Positions 19,454 to 28,391 of a DNA stretch of 64,000 nt are shown one piece after another. The notes under the pieces were generated by a model. It was not told where the DNA came from and searched no databases. It saw only the letters and a list, made by a program, of their open reading frames with translations. The DNA comes from Streptomyces sp. NBC_00271. Its GTDB lineage: Bacteria; Actinomycetota; Actinomycetes; Streptomycetales; Streptomycetaceae. The stretch spans positions 2,046,001-2,110,000 of the forward strand of contig NZ_CP108070.1 of NCBI RefSeq assembly GCF_036178845.1, in the 5' to 3' direction. The translations under genes and the position numbers were made by a program. Within the stretch, counting starts at the first letter, position 1; every line of letters starts with the position of its first letter.

Positions 19454-19912
19454 GTGAATGCAGCCGACGCGTCCGTCGAGACCATTCAGCGCGAGATGAC
19501 GGCCTTCGCCCGCCGCGCCCGGGCCTCGGCGGGGCGGATGCATCCGGAGCTGTCGCTGGTCTCGTACACCCTGCTGGGTCATCTGGAGGAGAGCGGCGGC
19601 TGTCGTGCCACCGACCTCGCGGCGCATTACGCCTTGGACAAGTCCACGGTGAGCCGGCAGGTGTCGGCGCTGGAGCGGGCCGGGTTCATCGAACGCCGAG
19701 TCGACCCCGAGGACCACCGGGTGCAGGTGCTCCAGCTGACGGAGGCGGGCACCCGCATCCTCGCCCAGGTCACCGAGAGCCGCCGGATCGCGTTCCGTGA
19801 GCGGCTCGCGGACTGGCCGGCGGCGGACCTGGAGCGGTTCGCCGCCTACCTGGTGCGGTACAACACGGCGGCGCCCGGGGCGTCGGCCGCCGCGCAGGCC
19901 TCCGGGAGCTGA
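19454..19912 (+). CDS. MarR-family transcriptional regulator
   Basis: 152 aa. GTG at 19454 follows AGGAAGGAG. The winged helix is typical: LSLVSYTLLGHLEESGGCRA, LDKSTVSRQVSALERAGFIE, then the wing RRVDPEDHRVQVLQLTEAG. Flanking helices form the dimer. The dyad just upstream suggests autoregulation. A matching palindrome at fadH 1.2 kb away suggests control of that gene, possibly in response to a lipid or aromatic ligand. Confidence 0.92.
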   Translation: MNAADASVETIQREMTAFARRARASAGRMHPELSLVSYTLLGHLEESGGCRATDLAAHYALDKSTVSRQVSALERAGFIERRVDPEDHRVQVLQLTEAGTRILAQVTESRRIAFRERLADWPAADLERFAAYLVRYNTAAPGASAAAQASGS

Positions 19913-19942
19913 GGCTTCACCACCGGAGGCCTTCGGAAGCCG

Positions 19943-20695
19943 TCAACGGACCCCCACGGCCCGGCCGTCCGTCAGGTGCTCCGGAACCCGTGCCGCCATG
20001 AACCGCGTGCTGCGGCGCAGCTTGAAGCCCAGGGACTCGTAGAGCCGGATGGCGTTGGTGTTGCTCGCGGCGGTGTGCAGGAAGGGAGTCTCGCCGCGTT
20101 CGCGGATGCCGTGCGCCACAGCCAGGATCAGGCGGGTGGCGAGTCCCTCGCCGCGGAAGTCCGGGTCGGTGCAGACCGCGCTGATCTCCGTCCAGCCCGG
20201 CGGATGCAGCCGCTCCCCCGTCATGGCGATCAGCGCGCCGCCGCGCCGGATGCCGAGATAGGTGCCGAGCTCGACGGTGCGTGGCAGGAAGGGGCCGGGC
20301 CTGGTGCGCTCCACCAGGTCCAGCATCTCGGGTACGTCGGCGGGGCCGAGCCGCACCGCCTCGGCGTCCGGCGCCGCGGCGAGTCCGTCGTCGACGAGCT
20401 GGACGCCGTCCAGGCTGAAGGTCACCTCCCAGCCTTCCGGGGTAGGCCCGTTGAAGCCGGCCAGCGGGGCCTCGCCGCCGGGGCCGACGAGGGTGGCGAG
20501 GTCGGCCCAGTCGTCGTCGGTCGGGTCGTCGGGCAGGGCCAGCCATGGCGACACGTCGACGGGATAGCGCAGGACGTGTCCCCGGCGTTCGGCGAAGTGC
20601 GCGTGCGGGCCGGTCAGCGAGGCGTGGGCCGGGTTGTCCAGCGGGTGCGTCGCGCCGGCCGACGGACGGGGGCTCGTGATGCGACGGTCACTCAT
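19943..20695 (-). CDS. GNAT-family N-acetyltransferase
   Basis: 250 aa. The C-terminal half is a GNAT fold: ISAVCTDPDFRGEGLATRLI contains the acetyl-CoA pyrophosphate loop (R-G-x-G-x-A form), and NAIRLYESLGFKLRRS is the closing motif. The N-terminal half is a degenerate domain often seen in two-domain acetyltransferases. ATG at 20695 overlaps the stop of the upstream oxidoreductase (ATGA), so the two are coupled. The acceptor is unknown. Confidence 0.88.
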   Translation of the reverse strand: MSDRRITSPRPSAGATHPLDNPAHASLTGPHAHFAERRGHVLRYPVDVSPWLALPDDPTDDDWADLATLVGPGGEAPLAGFNGPTPEGWEVTFSLDGVQLVDDGLAAAPDAEAVRLGPADVPEMLDLVERTRPGPFLPRTVELGTYLGIRRGGALIAMTGERLHPPGWTEISAVCTDPDFRGEGLATRLILAVAHGIRERGETPFLHTAASNTNAIRLYESLGFKLRRSTRFMAARVPEHLTDGRAVGVR

Positions 20696-21612
20696 CGGGC
20701 GACCTCGATCACGATCTTGCCGCGGGCGTGACCGTCCTCGACCGTGCGCAGCGCCTCGGCGGCCCGGTCGAGGGGGAAGGTCCCCGTCACGAAGGGGCTC
20801 AGCCGGCCGTCGACCACCTGGCGCGCCACCTCGTCGAGGACGGCGGCGGTGCGGGCGCGTTCGACGGGTCCTCCCCCGAGCCGGGCGACCGTCTCCCGGT
20901 CGGCGCCGGTGATCAGCTTCGTACGGTCGTCCAGCAAGGTCGCCGCGGCTTCCAGCACCTCGCCCCCGACCAGGTCGAAGACGGCGTCCACCCCGTCCGG
21001 GGCGGCGGCCCGCACCCGCTCGGCCAGATCCGGCCCCGACGGGACGTGCACGGCTCCGAGCTCCTCGACGAAGTCCTTCTTGCCCTCGCTCGCGACACCG
21101 ACCACGGTGAGTCCGAGGGCACGCGCGATCTGCGTGGCCGCGACACCGACGCCACCGCCCGCACCGGTGATCAGCACGGTCGCGCCGGAGGGCAGGCCGA
21201 GCTGGTGGATCCCGTCGTACGCGGTCGCCGCGGCGACGGGCAGGGCCGCCGCGTCCGTGAAGGAGAGCGCGGCAGGCTTCAGGGCGGTGACTGCGGTCGG
21301 CAGCAGGGCGTACTCGGCGTATCCGCCGGCCACCGGGCTGCCGAAGACCTCGTCCCCCACGGTGAACCCGGTCACGTCGGGACCGAGTTCCTCGACGACG
21401 CCCGCGACCTCGTTGCCGAGGACGGCGGGGAGTTCGCGTGCCCCGGCGCCGGGGCGGGCGTATCCCGTCCGCTGCTTCCAGTCGACGGGGTTCACGCCTG
21501 CCGCACGGACCGCCACGAGTACCTGGCCGGGGCCCGGGCTCGGCCGGTCCTGCTCCACCAGGGCCTCGGTCTCCGGTCCGCCGTACCGGGTGAAGACGTA
21601 CGCCTTGGGCAT
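20692..21612 (-). CDS. Zinc-independent quinone oxidoreductase (MDR family)
   Basis: 306 aa. The GroES-like N-terminal domain (VRAAGVNPVDWKQRTGY; LPAVLGNEVAGVVEELGPDV) and the Rossmann loop (TVLITGAGGGVGVAATQIAR) identify an NADPH-dependent quinone/enone reductase. The structural zinc cysteines of alcohol dehydrogenases are missing. ATG at 21612 has GAGG six bases upstream; an in-frame GTG at 21624 is an alternative. It is first of a two-gene unit with the GNAT gene. Confidence 0.9.
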   Translation of the reverse strand: MPKAYVFTRYGGPETEALVEQDRPSPGPGQVLVAVRAAGVNPVDWKQRTGYARPGAGARELPAVLGNEVAGVVEELGPDVTGFTVGDEVFGSPVAGGYAEYALLPTAVTALKPAALSFTDAAALPVAAATAYDGIHQLGLPSGATVLITGAGGGVGVAATQIARALGLTVVGVASEGKKDFVEELGAVHVPSGPDLAERVRAAAPDGVDAVFDLVGGEVLEAAATLLDDRTKLITGADRETVARLGGGPVERARTAAVLDEVARQVVDGRLSPFVTGTFPLDRAAEALRTVEDGHARGKIVIEVAR

Positions 21613-21856
21613 CTGCTTCCTCACTCTCCTCCGCCGTCACCACCACGGGCGGCACTATCGGCAAGGGAGATCACGGCGCGGCTATTCCCGGGCCCCGGGA
21701 GAGTTCATACGGTCGCAATGATCGGGATCCCGCCCGGGCGCGGAGCACGGCCCGCGGCCACGTACGGTTGAACCGACACGTACGGTTGAATACGTAAGCA
21801 CCGATCACGCTCGATCCGCGGGCCGCCGCACCCGACGGCCTGGAGGCACCACCGCC

Positions 21857-22454
<598 letters not shown>

Positions 22455-22462
<8 letters not shown>

Positions 22463-23222
22463 GACGATGACCGACACGTTCGTACCGCCCACCCGGTTCG
22501 CCGTGCCCGGGCGGATCGCGGTGAGCAACCGGGCCGCCGCCACCTGGCAGACCGCCACGCTCACCGAGATCCGCCGGGAGACGCCGGGCGCCGCCACCTT
22601 CCGGTTCGCGGTGCCGGAGTGGACGGGGCATCTGCCCGGACAGCACCTGATGCTGCGGCTGACCGCCGAGGACGGGTACGTGGCGCAGCGTCACTACTCC
22701 CTCGCGTCACCGCCCGACGACGCCGGGCACATCGAACTCACCCTCGACCACGTCGAGGGCGGCGAGGTCTCCGGCTGGTTCCACACGGTGGCGAAGCCCG
22801 GTGACTCGGTCGAGGTGCGCGGCCCGCTCAGCGGGTTCTTCGCCTGGCCCGGCGACCGGCCCGCGCTGCTGGTCGGCGCCGGCTCCGGTGTCGTACCGCT
22901 GATGTCGATGCTGCGCCACCACCGGGCCCGCGCACTGGATGTGCCGCTGCGGCTGCTCGTCTCCGCGCGCGGCCCCGAAGAGCTCATCTACGCGCGGGAG
23001 TACGGCGCCGAGACCACGCCCGTCTTCACGCGCACCGCCCCCGAGGGGGTGGCCGTGGGTCGGCTCGCGGCGGCGCATCTGGCGCCGCTGCTGGCCGAGC
23101 GGCCGCCCGGTGGCTGGGAGGCCTATGTGTGCGGCTCCAACGGGTTCGCGGAGCACGCCTCGCGGCTGCTGGTGGAGGCCGGGCAGCCGGTGGACCGCAT
23201 TCGTATCGAACGCTTCGGCTGA
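22455..23222 (+). CDS. FAD-binding ferredoxin-reductase-type oxidoreductase
   Basis: 255 aa. The FAD domain shows RHYSLAS (RxYS motif) and HTVAKPGDSVEVRGPLSGFF; the NAD domain shows LLVGAGSGVVPLMSMLRHH and ends YVCGSNGFAEHASRLLVEAG. No 2Fe-2S domain is attached. GTG at 22455 overlaps the preceding molybdoprotein by 8 bp, indicating one operon. The pair probably forms an NAD(P)H-flavin-Mo redox system in the cytosol. Confidence 0.88.
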
Positions 23223-23312
23223 GACGCCCCCATCCGTCGAACCCCGGTCGGCTGAGACGCCCTCACCCGTCGAACCCGGTCGGCTGAGACGTCCTCACCC
23301 GTCGAACCCGGT
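23216..23312. repeat. Three tandem 32-33 bp repeats between convergent genes
   Basis: Units start at 23216, 23249 and 23281, each beginning CGGCTGAGACG and ending GTCGAACCCGGT. The first unit contains the stop codon of the reductase gene and the last ends at the stop codon of the universal stress gene. Confidence 0.9.
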
Positions 23313-24076
23313 CAGTCGTGCGGAACGACCGCCACCGGGCAGCCAGCGTGCCGGATCAGCGACCGCGCGGCGCGGCCCGGGCCCCGGCCCGTGCGGCGCC
23401 CGACGACCAGCAGACCGGCTCGCGCGGACGCCTCCAGCAGACGGGGGCCGGGATCGCCGTCGACACGGTGCTCGCGGACCGTGGTCGCGGGGAACCTGTG
23501 GCGCCACGGCCGCAGTGTGCTGGTGGGCAGGGTCCACGGATGCACCACGTGCAGGGGCGCCGAGCGTACGGCGGCCGTGTCGAAGGCGTAGCCGATCAGA
23601 TCGTCGGCCGAGGCGTCCGGATCGAGTCCGAGGACGACCGGCAGGTAGGGCGCCGTACTCGGCGGTGAGCCGTCGACGACGGGCACCCGTTCGTCCTCGG
23701 GGAGTTCGCCCGCGCGCACCAGGACGACCGGGCGGTCGGCGCGGGCCGCGACACCGAGGGCGACCGAGCCGACCGGGAACCCCGCGCTCCCTGTACGGCC
23801 GCGCGAGCCGAGGACCAGCGTCTCCGCCTCGACGGCCGCGGCGAGCAGCGCCGGGACCGCCGGTGTCGCGGTGCGGCGGGCGATGATGTCCAAGGCCGGG
23901 TGGGCGTAGGAGAGTTCGATGGCGGCCCGGTCGAGTGAGGCCGGTTCGGTCCCCGCGTGCAGCAGCCGCAGGGGGAGCCGTCGGCGCTGCGCCTCGCGGG
24001 CGGCCCAGTCGGCCGCGTCCAGGCTGGATCGCGAGCCGTCGATGCCCACGGTGATCGTCCGCGTGTCGGTGCTCAT
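23312..24076 (-). CDS. Universal stress protein, tandem UspA type
   Basis: 254 aa with two Usp domains. The first (ITVGIDGSRSSLDAADWAAR; LVLGSRGRTGSAGFPVGSVA) carries the ATP-binding G-x2-G-x9-G(S/T) form. The second (VVLGLDPDASADDLIGYAF; LLVVGRRTGRGPGRAARSLI) is more degenerate. Such proteins respond to stress, often hypoxia or redox shift in actinobacteria. The start at 24076 is well placed (AAGGCGGAAGCC upstream). Confidence 0.9.
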   Translation of the reverse strand: MSTDTRTITVGIDGSRSSLDAADWAAREAQRRRLPLRLLHAGTEPASLDRAAIELSYAHPALDIIARRTATPAVPALLAAAVEAETLVLGSRGRTGSAGFPVGSVALGVAARADRPVVLVRAGELPEDERVPVVDGSPPSTAPYLPVVLGLDPDASADDLIGYAFDTAAVRSAPLHVVHPWTLPTSTLRPWRHRFPATTVREHRVDGDPGPRLLEASARAGLLVVGRRTGRGPGRAARSLIRHAGCPVAVVPHD

Positions 24077-24320
24077 GGCTTCCGCCTTCCCAAGGGGTGC
24101 GACCGCGGACGACTGCCTTTCGTGCAGGGGGCGGTTACGCGCCAGTGCGCGTCGAGTGCTGCTGGATGGGCACAGGTCATGGTGGCTCCTGTTCGCTGCG
24201 CGGAGTGGTTCGCGGGTTCCACAGGAGGCGCGGATCAGTCACGCCGGGTGAGCCGAACCGTTCCGGTACGGGGTCCGTTCGGCCCTCCGCGGGCAAGACC
24301 GTGGAGGCGAGGAGGTGAAG

Positions 24321-24905
24321 ATGCGTACCCGGGTACGCGGTTGGCACTGGCGCCGCAATCCGCTGCGCCGCCGCTCGGACGTCGTCGAGGCGTGGACGGT
24401 ACTGGCCGTCGCCGTGCTGTTGTTCGTCGGTGCGCCGCTGGCCGGAGCCGCTGTGGGGTGGTGGCGGTACGACAGCGCGCAGGCGCGGGCGGCGGCTCAG
24501 CGGGCCGAGCGGCAGCGGGTGAGCGCCGTACTCGTCGAGACCGCGCCCGCGGCTGTGCCCTCGCCGCAGGGTGCCAGGCTGCCCACGTTCCGGGTGAAGG
24601 TGCGCTGGACCGAGCCGGGCAAGGGGCCCCGGACCGGTGAGGCCCTGGTCCCCGCGGGCGGGCAGCGCGGCGACCGCGTCGCCGTCTGGCTCGATGCGCG
24701 CGGCCGGAACGTCGGTCCGCCGGTGAGCACCGGCGCGGTCTGGCAACACGCGCTGACGACCGGCGTGTCGACCGCCGCGGGCGTCGTGGCCGTCGTACTC
24801 GCCTGGCACTTCGCCGTACGGCGGACCGCCGCGCGTCGCCGCCTGGCCGAGTGGGAGCGGGAGTGGGCGCGTACGGGGCCCAAGTGGCGACGGCACACGG
24901 CTTGA
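24321..24905 (+). CDS. Two-TM membrane protein of the Rv1733c-like family
   Basis: 194 aa. ATG at 24321 follows GAGGAGG; GTG at 24315 lies inside that site. A basic N-terminus (WHWRRNPLRRRSDVVEAW) leads into a first transmembrane helix (VLAVAVLLFVGAPLAGAAVG). An extracytoplasmic loop with a beta-rich core (RVKVRWTEPGKGPRTGEALV) and a second helix (AAGVVAVVLAWHFAV) follow, then a basic C-terminus. The layout matches the actinobacterial Rv1733c-like family, often under dormancy or redox control. The adjacent universal stress gene fits that theme. Confidence 0.78.
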   Translation: MRTRVRGWHWRRNPLRRRSDVVEAWTVLAVAVLLFVGAPLAGAAVGWWRYDSAQARAAAQRAERQRVSAVLVETAPAAVPSPQGARLPTFRVKVRWTEPGKGPRTGEALVPAGGQRGDRVAVWLDARGRNVGPPVSTGAVWQHALTTGVSTAAGVVAVVLAWHFAVRRTAARRRLAEWEREWARTGPKWRRHTA

Positions 24906-25022
24906 TGGCGGGGGTACCACCTGTCTTGATGGCGGGGGTACCACTCGGCCTTGCTGGCGGCGGTGCCACTCGGCCTTGCTGGCGGGGGACCACCCGTCTT
25001 GACGGCGCGGGGTGCCACCCGT
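24901..25022. repeat. Five tandem 24-25 bp repeats after the membrane gene
   Basis: Units start at 24901, 24925, 24949, 24974 and 24998. Each resembles CTTGATGGCGGGGGTACCAC with slight drift (GCTGGCGG, GACGGCGC). The first unit overlaps the last codons of the membrane gene. Confidence 0.9.
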
Positions 25023-25119
25023 CCCGCGTCCCTTTCGCGCACCCCGTACTGCGGTCCGGCGGCGGACGCGCCTACGGTGTCGGCAGCGGCCGGTGCGCCA
25101 TCGACGCGGGAAGGACGCC

Positions 25120-27015
25120 ATGCCCACGCTGATCAACCTGTGCGAGGAGCCCGATTTCTGTCTTCGGTTCGTCAACGGCGGCCCGATGGCCGACCGCGCG
25201 GTCGATTCCGTACGCGCCCTGTCCCTGGCCGCGGCCGCGGGCGGCTCGCTGGGTGATGTGAGGGACGCGCTGGTGGTGATCGGTGACTTCTGGGCTTCCG
25301 GGCGGACGTCCGTGCACGAGGGGGTCGAGCCGTTGCTGCGTGAGTTGTCGCGGCAGCGGGCCGCCGGACTCGCCGTGGTGGTCGGGCAGCACGGCGCGCA
25401 GTCCGTTCCGGTGGTGATCCGCAGCTCGGCCGTCCGCCTCGGCGTACCGTTGCTGACCACGACGAAGGAGCTGCACGACTGGCACGAACTGATCCCGCGG
25501 CTGCGCGAGTACCGCTACCGGCAGGCCGAATGGCACGCCGATCAGCTCACCGCGCTGCTGAACCGGCTTCCGGACCGGCTCGCCGACGCGCACACGGCCA
25601 CGGACGCGGACACGGACGCGATGCAACGGATCGCGGACTGGCTGGCGGCCGCGGTGGACGCCGAAGTGGTGGTCAGTGATCCCCTGCGCGGTGTACTGGC
25701 CGCGACGCCCGACGTCCTCACCCGGCAGCCCCCTCGCACCGCCGTCCCCCGGACGCGGACGGAGTCGCTCCCGCTGAGCGCCGCCGGTTCCGGCGCGGTG
25801 CTGGCGGTGACCCCCCGCCGTCCGCTCGACGACGTGCGCACCGAGTTGCTGGGGCACGCGGCGAAGGCGCTGGGTCTCATCGACCGGACTCGGCTGCGGG
25901 ACCAACTGATGGAGACCCGGCGCGAGGTGCAGCTGAGCGTCCTGCAACTGCTGATGGTGGGCGAGGAGGTGGCGGCCCAGCGCGTGCTGGCCGGCCTGGC
26001 GCCAGGGCTGTTGGCGACCGAGTCGGTGCGTGTCCATGTGATCGACTGCGCGCGGGAGGACCGTGAGGTGACGCTCCGGCAGGCGGAGGACGCGCTCGCC
26101 GGACGCGCGCTGCTGGCGAGGTGCCCGGTGTTCAATCACCTGATCGTGGTCGATCCGCTCCAGACGGACGAGGACGCTCCGGGCGGTGTGTGGCACACGC
26201 TGGAGGCCGTCGTCGCCGCACTGCCCGAGCACTCCATGGGCGGCAGCCGGGTGTACGCGCTGAGCAGCGTGGCGGACGCCTACACGCAGGCGGCCGGCAC
26301 CCTCGTGACGGCGCGCCGGACGGCCGGCCGGGTCGCGCTCGCCGAACAGCGTGCCGACCTGATGGACGTCCTGCCGCCGGCCACGGCCCGACGGTGGGCG
26401 GGCACACTGCTGCGCCCGGTGCTCACCCTGCCGGCCGGGCAGCGCGAACAGCTCGTACGGACGCTGGAGTTGGGGCTCGAGTTCCCGCACACGGCCGTCG
26501 GCCGGCTGCTCGGCATCCACCGCAACACGGTGACGCACCGCATCAACAAGGGCTTCGGTCTGCTCGGCCTCGACCGCGGCCAGGTCCTGAACCGCGTGGT
26601 GGTCTCGACGGCGCTCCAGGTCGTCGTGAAGTACGGTCATGACGCGCACTCGGCCGACCCGGCGGCGGACTTCACCGCGATGGTGTCCGCTCCGGAGGTC
26701 CGCGCCTGGGCCGACTCGTTCCTCGAGCCGCTGCGGGCCGACCGCCGCGATCTGCTGCGCACGCTCCGGGTCTGGCTGGAGAACGACACCCACACCGGGC
26801 GGACGGCCGCCGCGCTGGACCTGGCGCCGGTGACGGTCCGCAGTCACCTGCGGGCCGCCGCGCCGCTGATCCAGCGCGACCTGCCGGTGGGCCCGGACGA
26901 GACGGAGGCGCTCGACGGAAGCGGGAACGAGCGCGAGCAGGCGCTCAGCGGCGTACGCCCGCTGGCGTTCGCGCTGCACGCCGACACCGGCCGCCCCTCC
27001 CTGCCGGCCGCCTGA
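25120..27015 (+). CDS. PucR-type helix-turn-helix transcriptional regulator
   Basis: 631 aa. ATG at 25120 follows GGGAAGGA. The N-terminal half is a sensor-like region without a clear ligand fold. The C-terminal part has a PucR HTH_30 helix-turn-helix (FPHTAVGRLLGIHRNTVTHR) around residue 470. A second HTH-like repeat follows near residue 570 (TGRTAAALDLAPVTVRSHLR), which is unusual. PucR proteins control purine and other nitrogen catabolism in Bacillus; in Streptomyces their targets vary. No purine genes are nearby, so the regulon is unknown. Confidence 0.82.
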   Translation: MPTLINLCEEPDFCLRFVNGGPMADRAVDSVRALSLAAAAGGSLGDVRDALVVIGDFWASGRTSVHEGVEPLLRELSRQRAAGLAVVVGQHGAQSVPVVIRSSAVRLGVPLLTTTKELHDWHELIPRLREYRYRQAEWHADQLTALLNRLPDRLADAHTATDADTDAMQRIADWLAAAVDAEVVVSDPLRGVLAATPDVLTRQPPRTAVPRTRTESLPLSAAGSGAVLAVTPRRPLDDVRTELLGHAAKALGLIDRTRLRDQLMETRREVQLSVLQLLMVGEEVAAQRVLAGLAPGLLATESVRVHVIDCAREDREVTLRQAEDALAGRALLARCPVFNHLIVVDPLQTDEDAPGGVWHTLEAVVAALPEHSMGGSRVYALSSVADAYTQAAGTLVTARRTAGRVALAEQRADLMDVLPPATARRWAGTLLRPVLTLPAGQREQLVRTLELGLEFPHTAVGRLLGIHRNTVTHRINKGFGLLGLDRGQVLNRVVVSTALQVVVKYGHDAHSADPAADFTAMVSAPEVRAWADSFLEPLRADRRDLLRTLRVWLENDTHTGRTAAALDLAPVTVRSHLRAAAPLIQRDLPVGPDETEALDGSGNEREQALSGVRPLAFALHADTGRPSLPAA

Positions 27016-27397
27016 ACCCGCCCCTCACCAGCGGCGAACTGTGCACCGGTGAGGGGGTGCGCCCGCCCTCTTGTGCACCGGAACGGCTCCCGTCCGCCCC
27101 GGTGGCGCGTCCGGCGGCCCGACTGTGCACGCGTGACGTGGCACGGCGGGACGGCGCTTCCTAGCGTGGCGCTCGGCCGCCCGACGCCGCGTCGGGACCG
27201 GCGCGAAGGAGGTCGCCGTGAACGCCAACCGCTGGTCGCGCAAGAGTGAGGACGACCGGGCCGGGCGACGTGACTGTGGTTGGTCCGTGGCCCTGGCCCT
27301 CGGCCCCGGTGACTGACCGAAGGGAGGTCTGGCGGCCCTCCGGCGTCACACGTACGGTGTGATCATCCGCACCCGTGACGTCACAAGGTGGTCCTTC
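27016..27397. other. Intergenic region with small ORF and promoter of the esterase gene
   Basis: 382 bp between the PucR and esterase genes. It holds one possible 32-aa gene (27218-27316) with a strong ribosome site. Otherwise no structured signal was seen. Confidence 0.4.
27218..27316 (+). CDS. Possible 32-aa small protein or leader peptide
   Basis: GTG at 27218 is preceded by AAGGAGG with 6-base spacing, among the best ribosome sites in the window. It opens a short frame (VNANRWSRKSEDDRAGRRDC, then a small hydrophobic end) that stops at 27316, 82 bp before the esterase start. The peptide is basic and has one Cys. It may be a real small protein, a leader peptide or chance. There is no family evidence. 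Confidence 0.35.
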   Translation: MNANRWSRKSEDDRAGRRDCGWSVALALGPGD

Positions 27398-28363
27398 ATG
27401 GCCCAGTTCGACCTCCCCCTCGACGAACTTCGCGAATACCGCAGCGTGTCCGCCGAGCCCGAGGACTTCGACACCTTCTGGGCCAAGACCCTCCAAGAGA
27501 CGCGGGAGCACGACCTCGACGCCCGCTTCGAACCCGTCGAGACGCCTCTCAAGACCGTCAAGGTGTACGACGTGACGTTCGCCGGGTTCGGCGGGCACCC
27601 GGTCAAGGGCTGGCTCACGCTGCCCGCCTGGGCGAACTCGGCCCTGCCCACGGTCGTCGAGTTCGTCGGATACGGCGGCGGTCGCGGCCTCTCGCACACG
27701 CATCTGCTGTGGGCCTCGGCGGGCTTCGCGCACTTCGTGATGGACACCCGTGGTCAGGGCAGCGCCTGGGGCGGCGGCGAGACCCCGGACCCGGTGGGCA
27801 GCGCGCCCGCGTACCCCGGTTACATGACCCGTGGCATCGACGCTCCCGAGAACTACTACTACCGCCGGGTGTTCACCGACGGTGTGCGCGCGGTGGAGGC
27901 GGCCCGCTCGCATCCGCTGGTCGACGCGGAGCGCGTGGCGGCCGTCGGCGGGAGTCAGGGCGGCGGGATCACGATCGCGGTGGGCGGTCTGGTCCCCGAC
28001 CTGGCCGCGATCGCGCCTGACGTGCCGTTCCTGTGCGACTTCCCGCGTGCGACGACACTGACGGACCGGCACCCGTACCGGGAGATCGGCAACTACCTCA
28101 AGACCCACCGCGGCCGCACCGAGGACGTCCTGCGCACGCTGTCCTACTTCGACGGGGTGCACTTCGCGGCGCGCGGGCGGGCGCCGGCCCTCTTCTCGGT
28201 CGCGCTGGAGGACCAGACCTGCCCGCCCTCCACGATCTTCGCGGCCTTCAACGCCTGGGACCACGAGGACAAGAAGATCGAGGTCTACGACTTCAACGAC
28301 CACGAGGGCGGCGGCCCTTACCAGGAAGCGGCCAAGCTGGCCTGGCTGCCCGCGCACCTCTGA
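27398..28363 (+). CDS. Acetylxylan esterase (AXE1/CE7-like)
   Basis: 321 aa, the usual CE7 length. AEPEDFDTFWAKTLQE near the N-terminus is a family signature. The alpha/beta hydrolase core shows MDTRGQGSAWG, the nucleophile elbow GGSQGGG (catalytic Ser near residue 186), SVALEDQTCPP with the Asp, and DHEGGG with the His. These enzymes deacetylate xylo-oligosaccharides and cephalosporin C. There is no signal peptide, so it is intracellular. It ends in a shared hairpin with the convergent PI-PLC gene. Confidence 0.92.
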   Translation: MAQFDLPLDELREYRSVSAEPEDFDTFWAKTLQETREHDLDARFEPVETPLKTVKVYDVTFAGFGGHPVKGWLTLPAWANSALPTVVEFVGYGGGRGLSHTHLLWASAGFAHFVMDTRGQGSAWGGGETPDPVGSAPAYPGYMTRGIDAPENYYYRRVFTDGVRAVEAARSHPLVDAERVAAVGGSQGGGITIAVGGLVPDLAAIAPDVPFLCDFPRATTLTDRHPYREIGNYLKTHRGRTEDVLRTLSYFDGVHFAARGRAPALFSVALEDQTCPPSTIFAAFNAWDHEDKKIEVYDFNDHEGGGPYQEAAKLAWLPAHL

Positions 28364-28390
28364 CGCGGCCGTAAAGAGGTGACGGCCGCG
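28364..28390. terminator. Bidirectional hairpin between convergent genes
   Basis: CGCGGCCGT (28364-28372) and ACGGCCGCG (28382-28390) form a perfect 9-bp stem around a 9-base loop, filling the 28 bp between the esterase and PI-PLC stop codons. Confidence 0.7.
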
Positions 28391-28391
28391 C

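Noticed and set aside
19943..21664. Single 573-codon acetyltransferase fusion
   Set aside because: The upstream part is a shadow of the quinone oxidoreductase frame; ATG at 20695 with the ATGA overlap is the natural start.
25072..26979. Minus-strand open frame of 635 codons
   Set aside because: Antisense to the PucR gene, Arg/His/Gln-rich and without family features.
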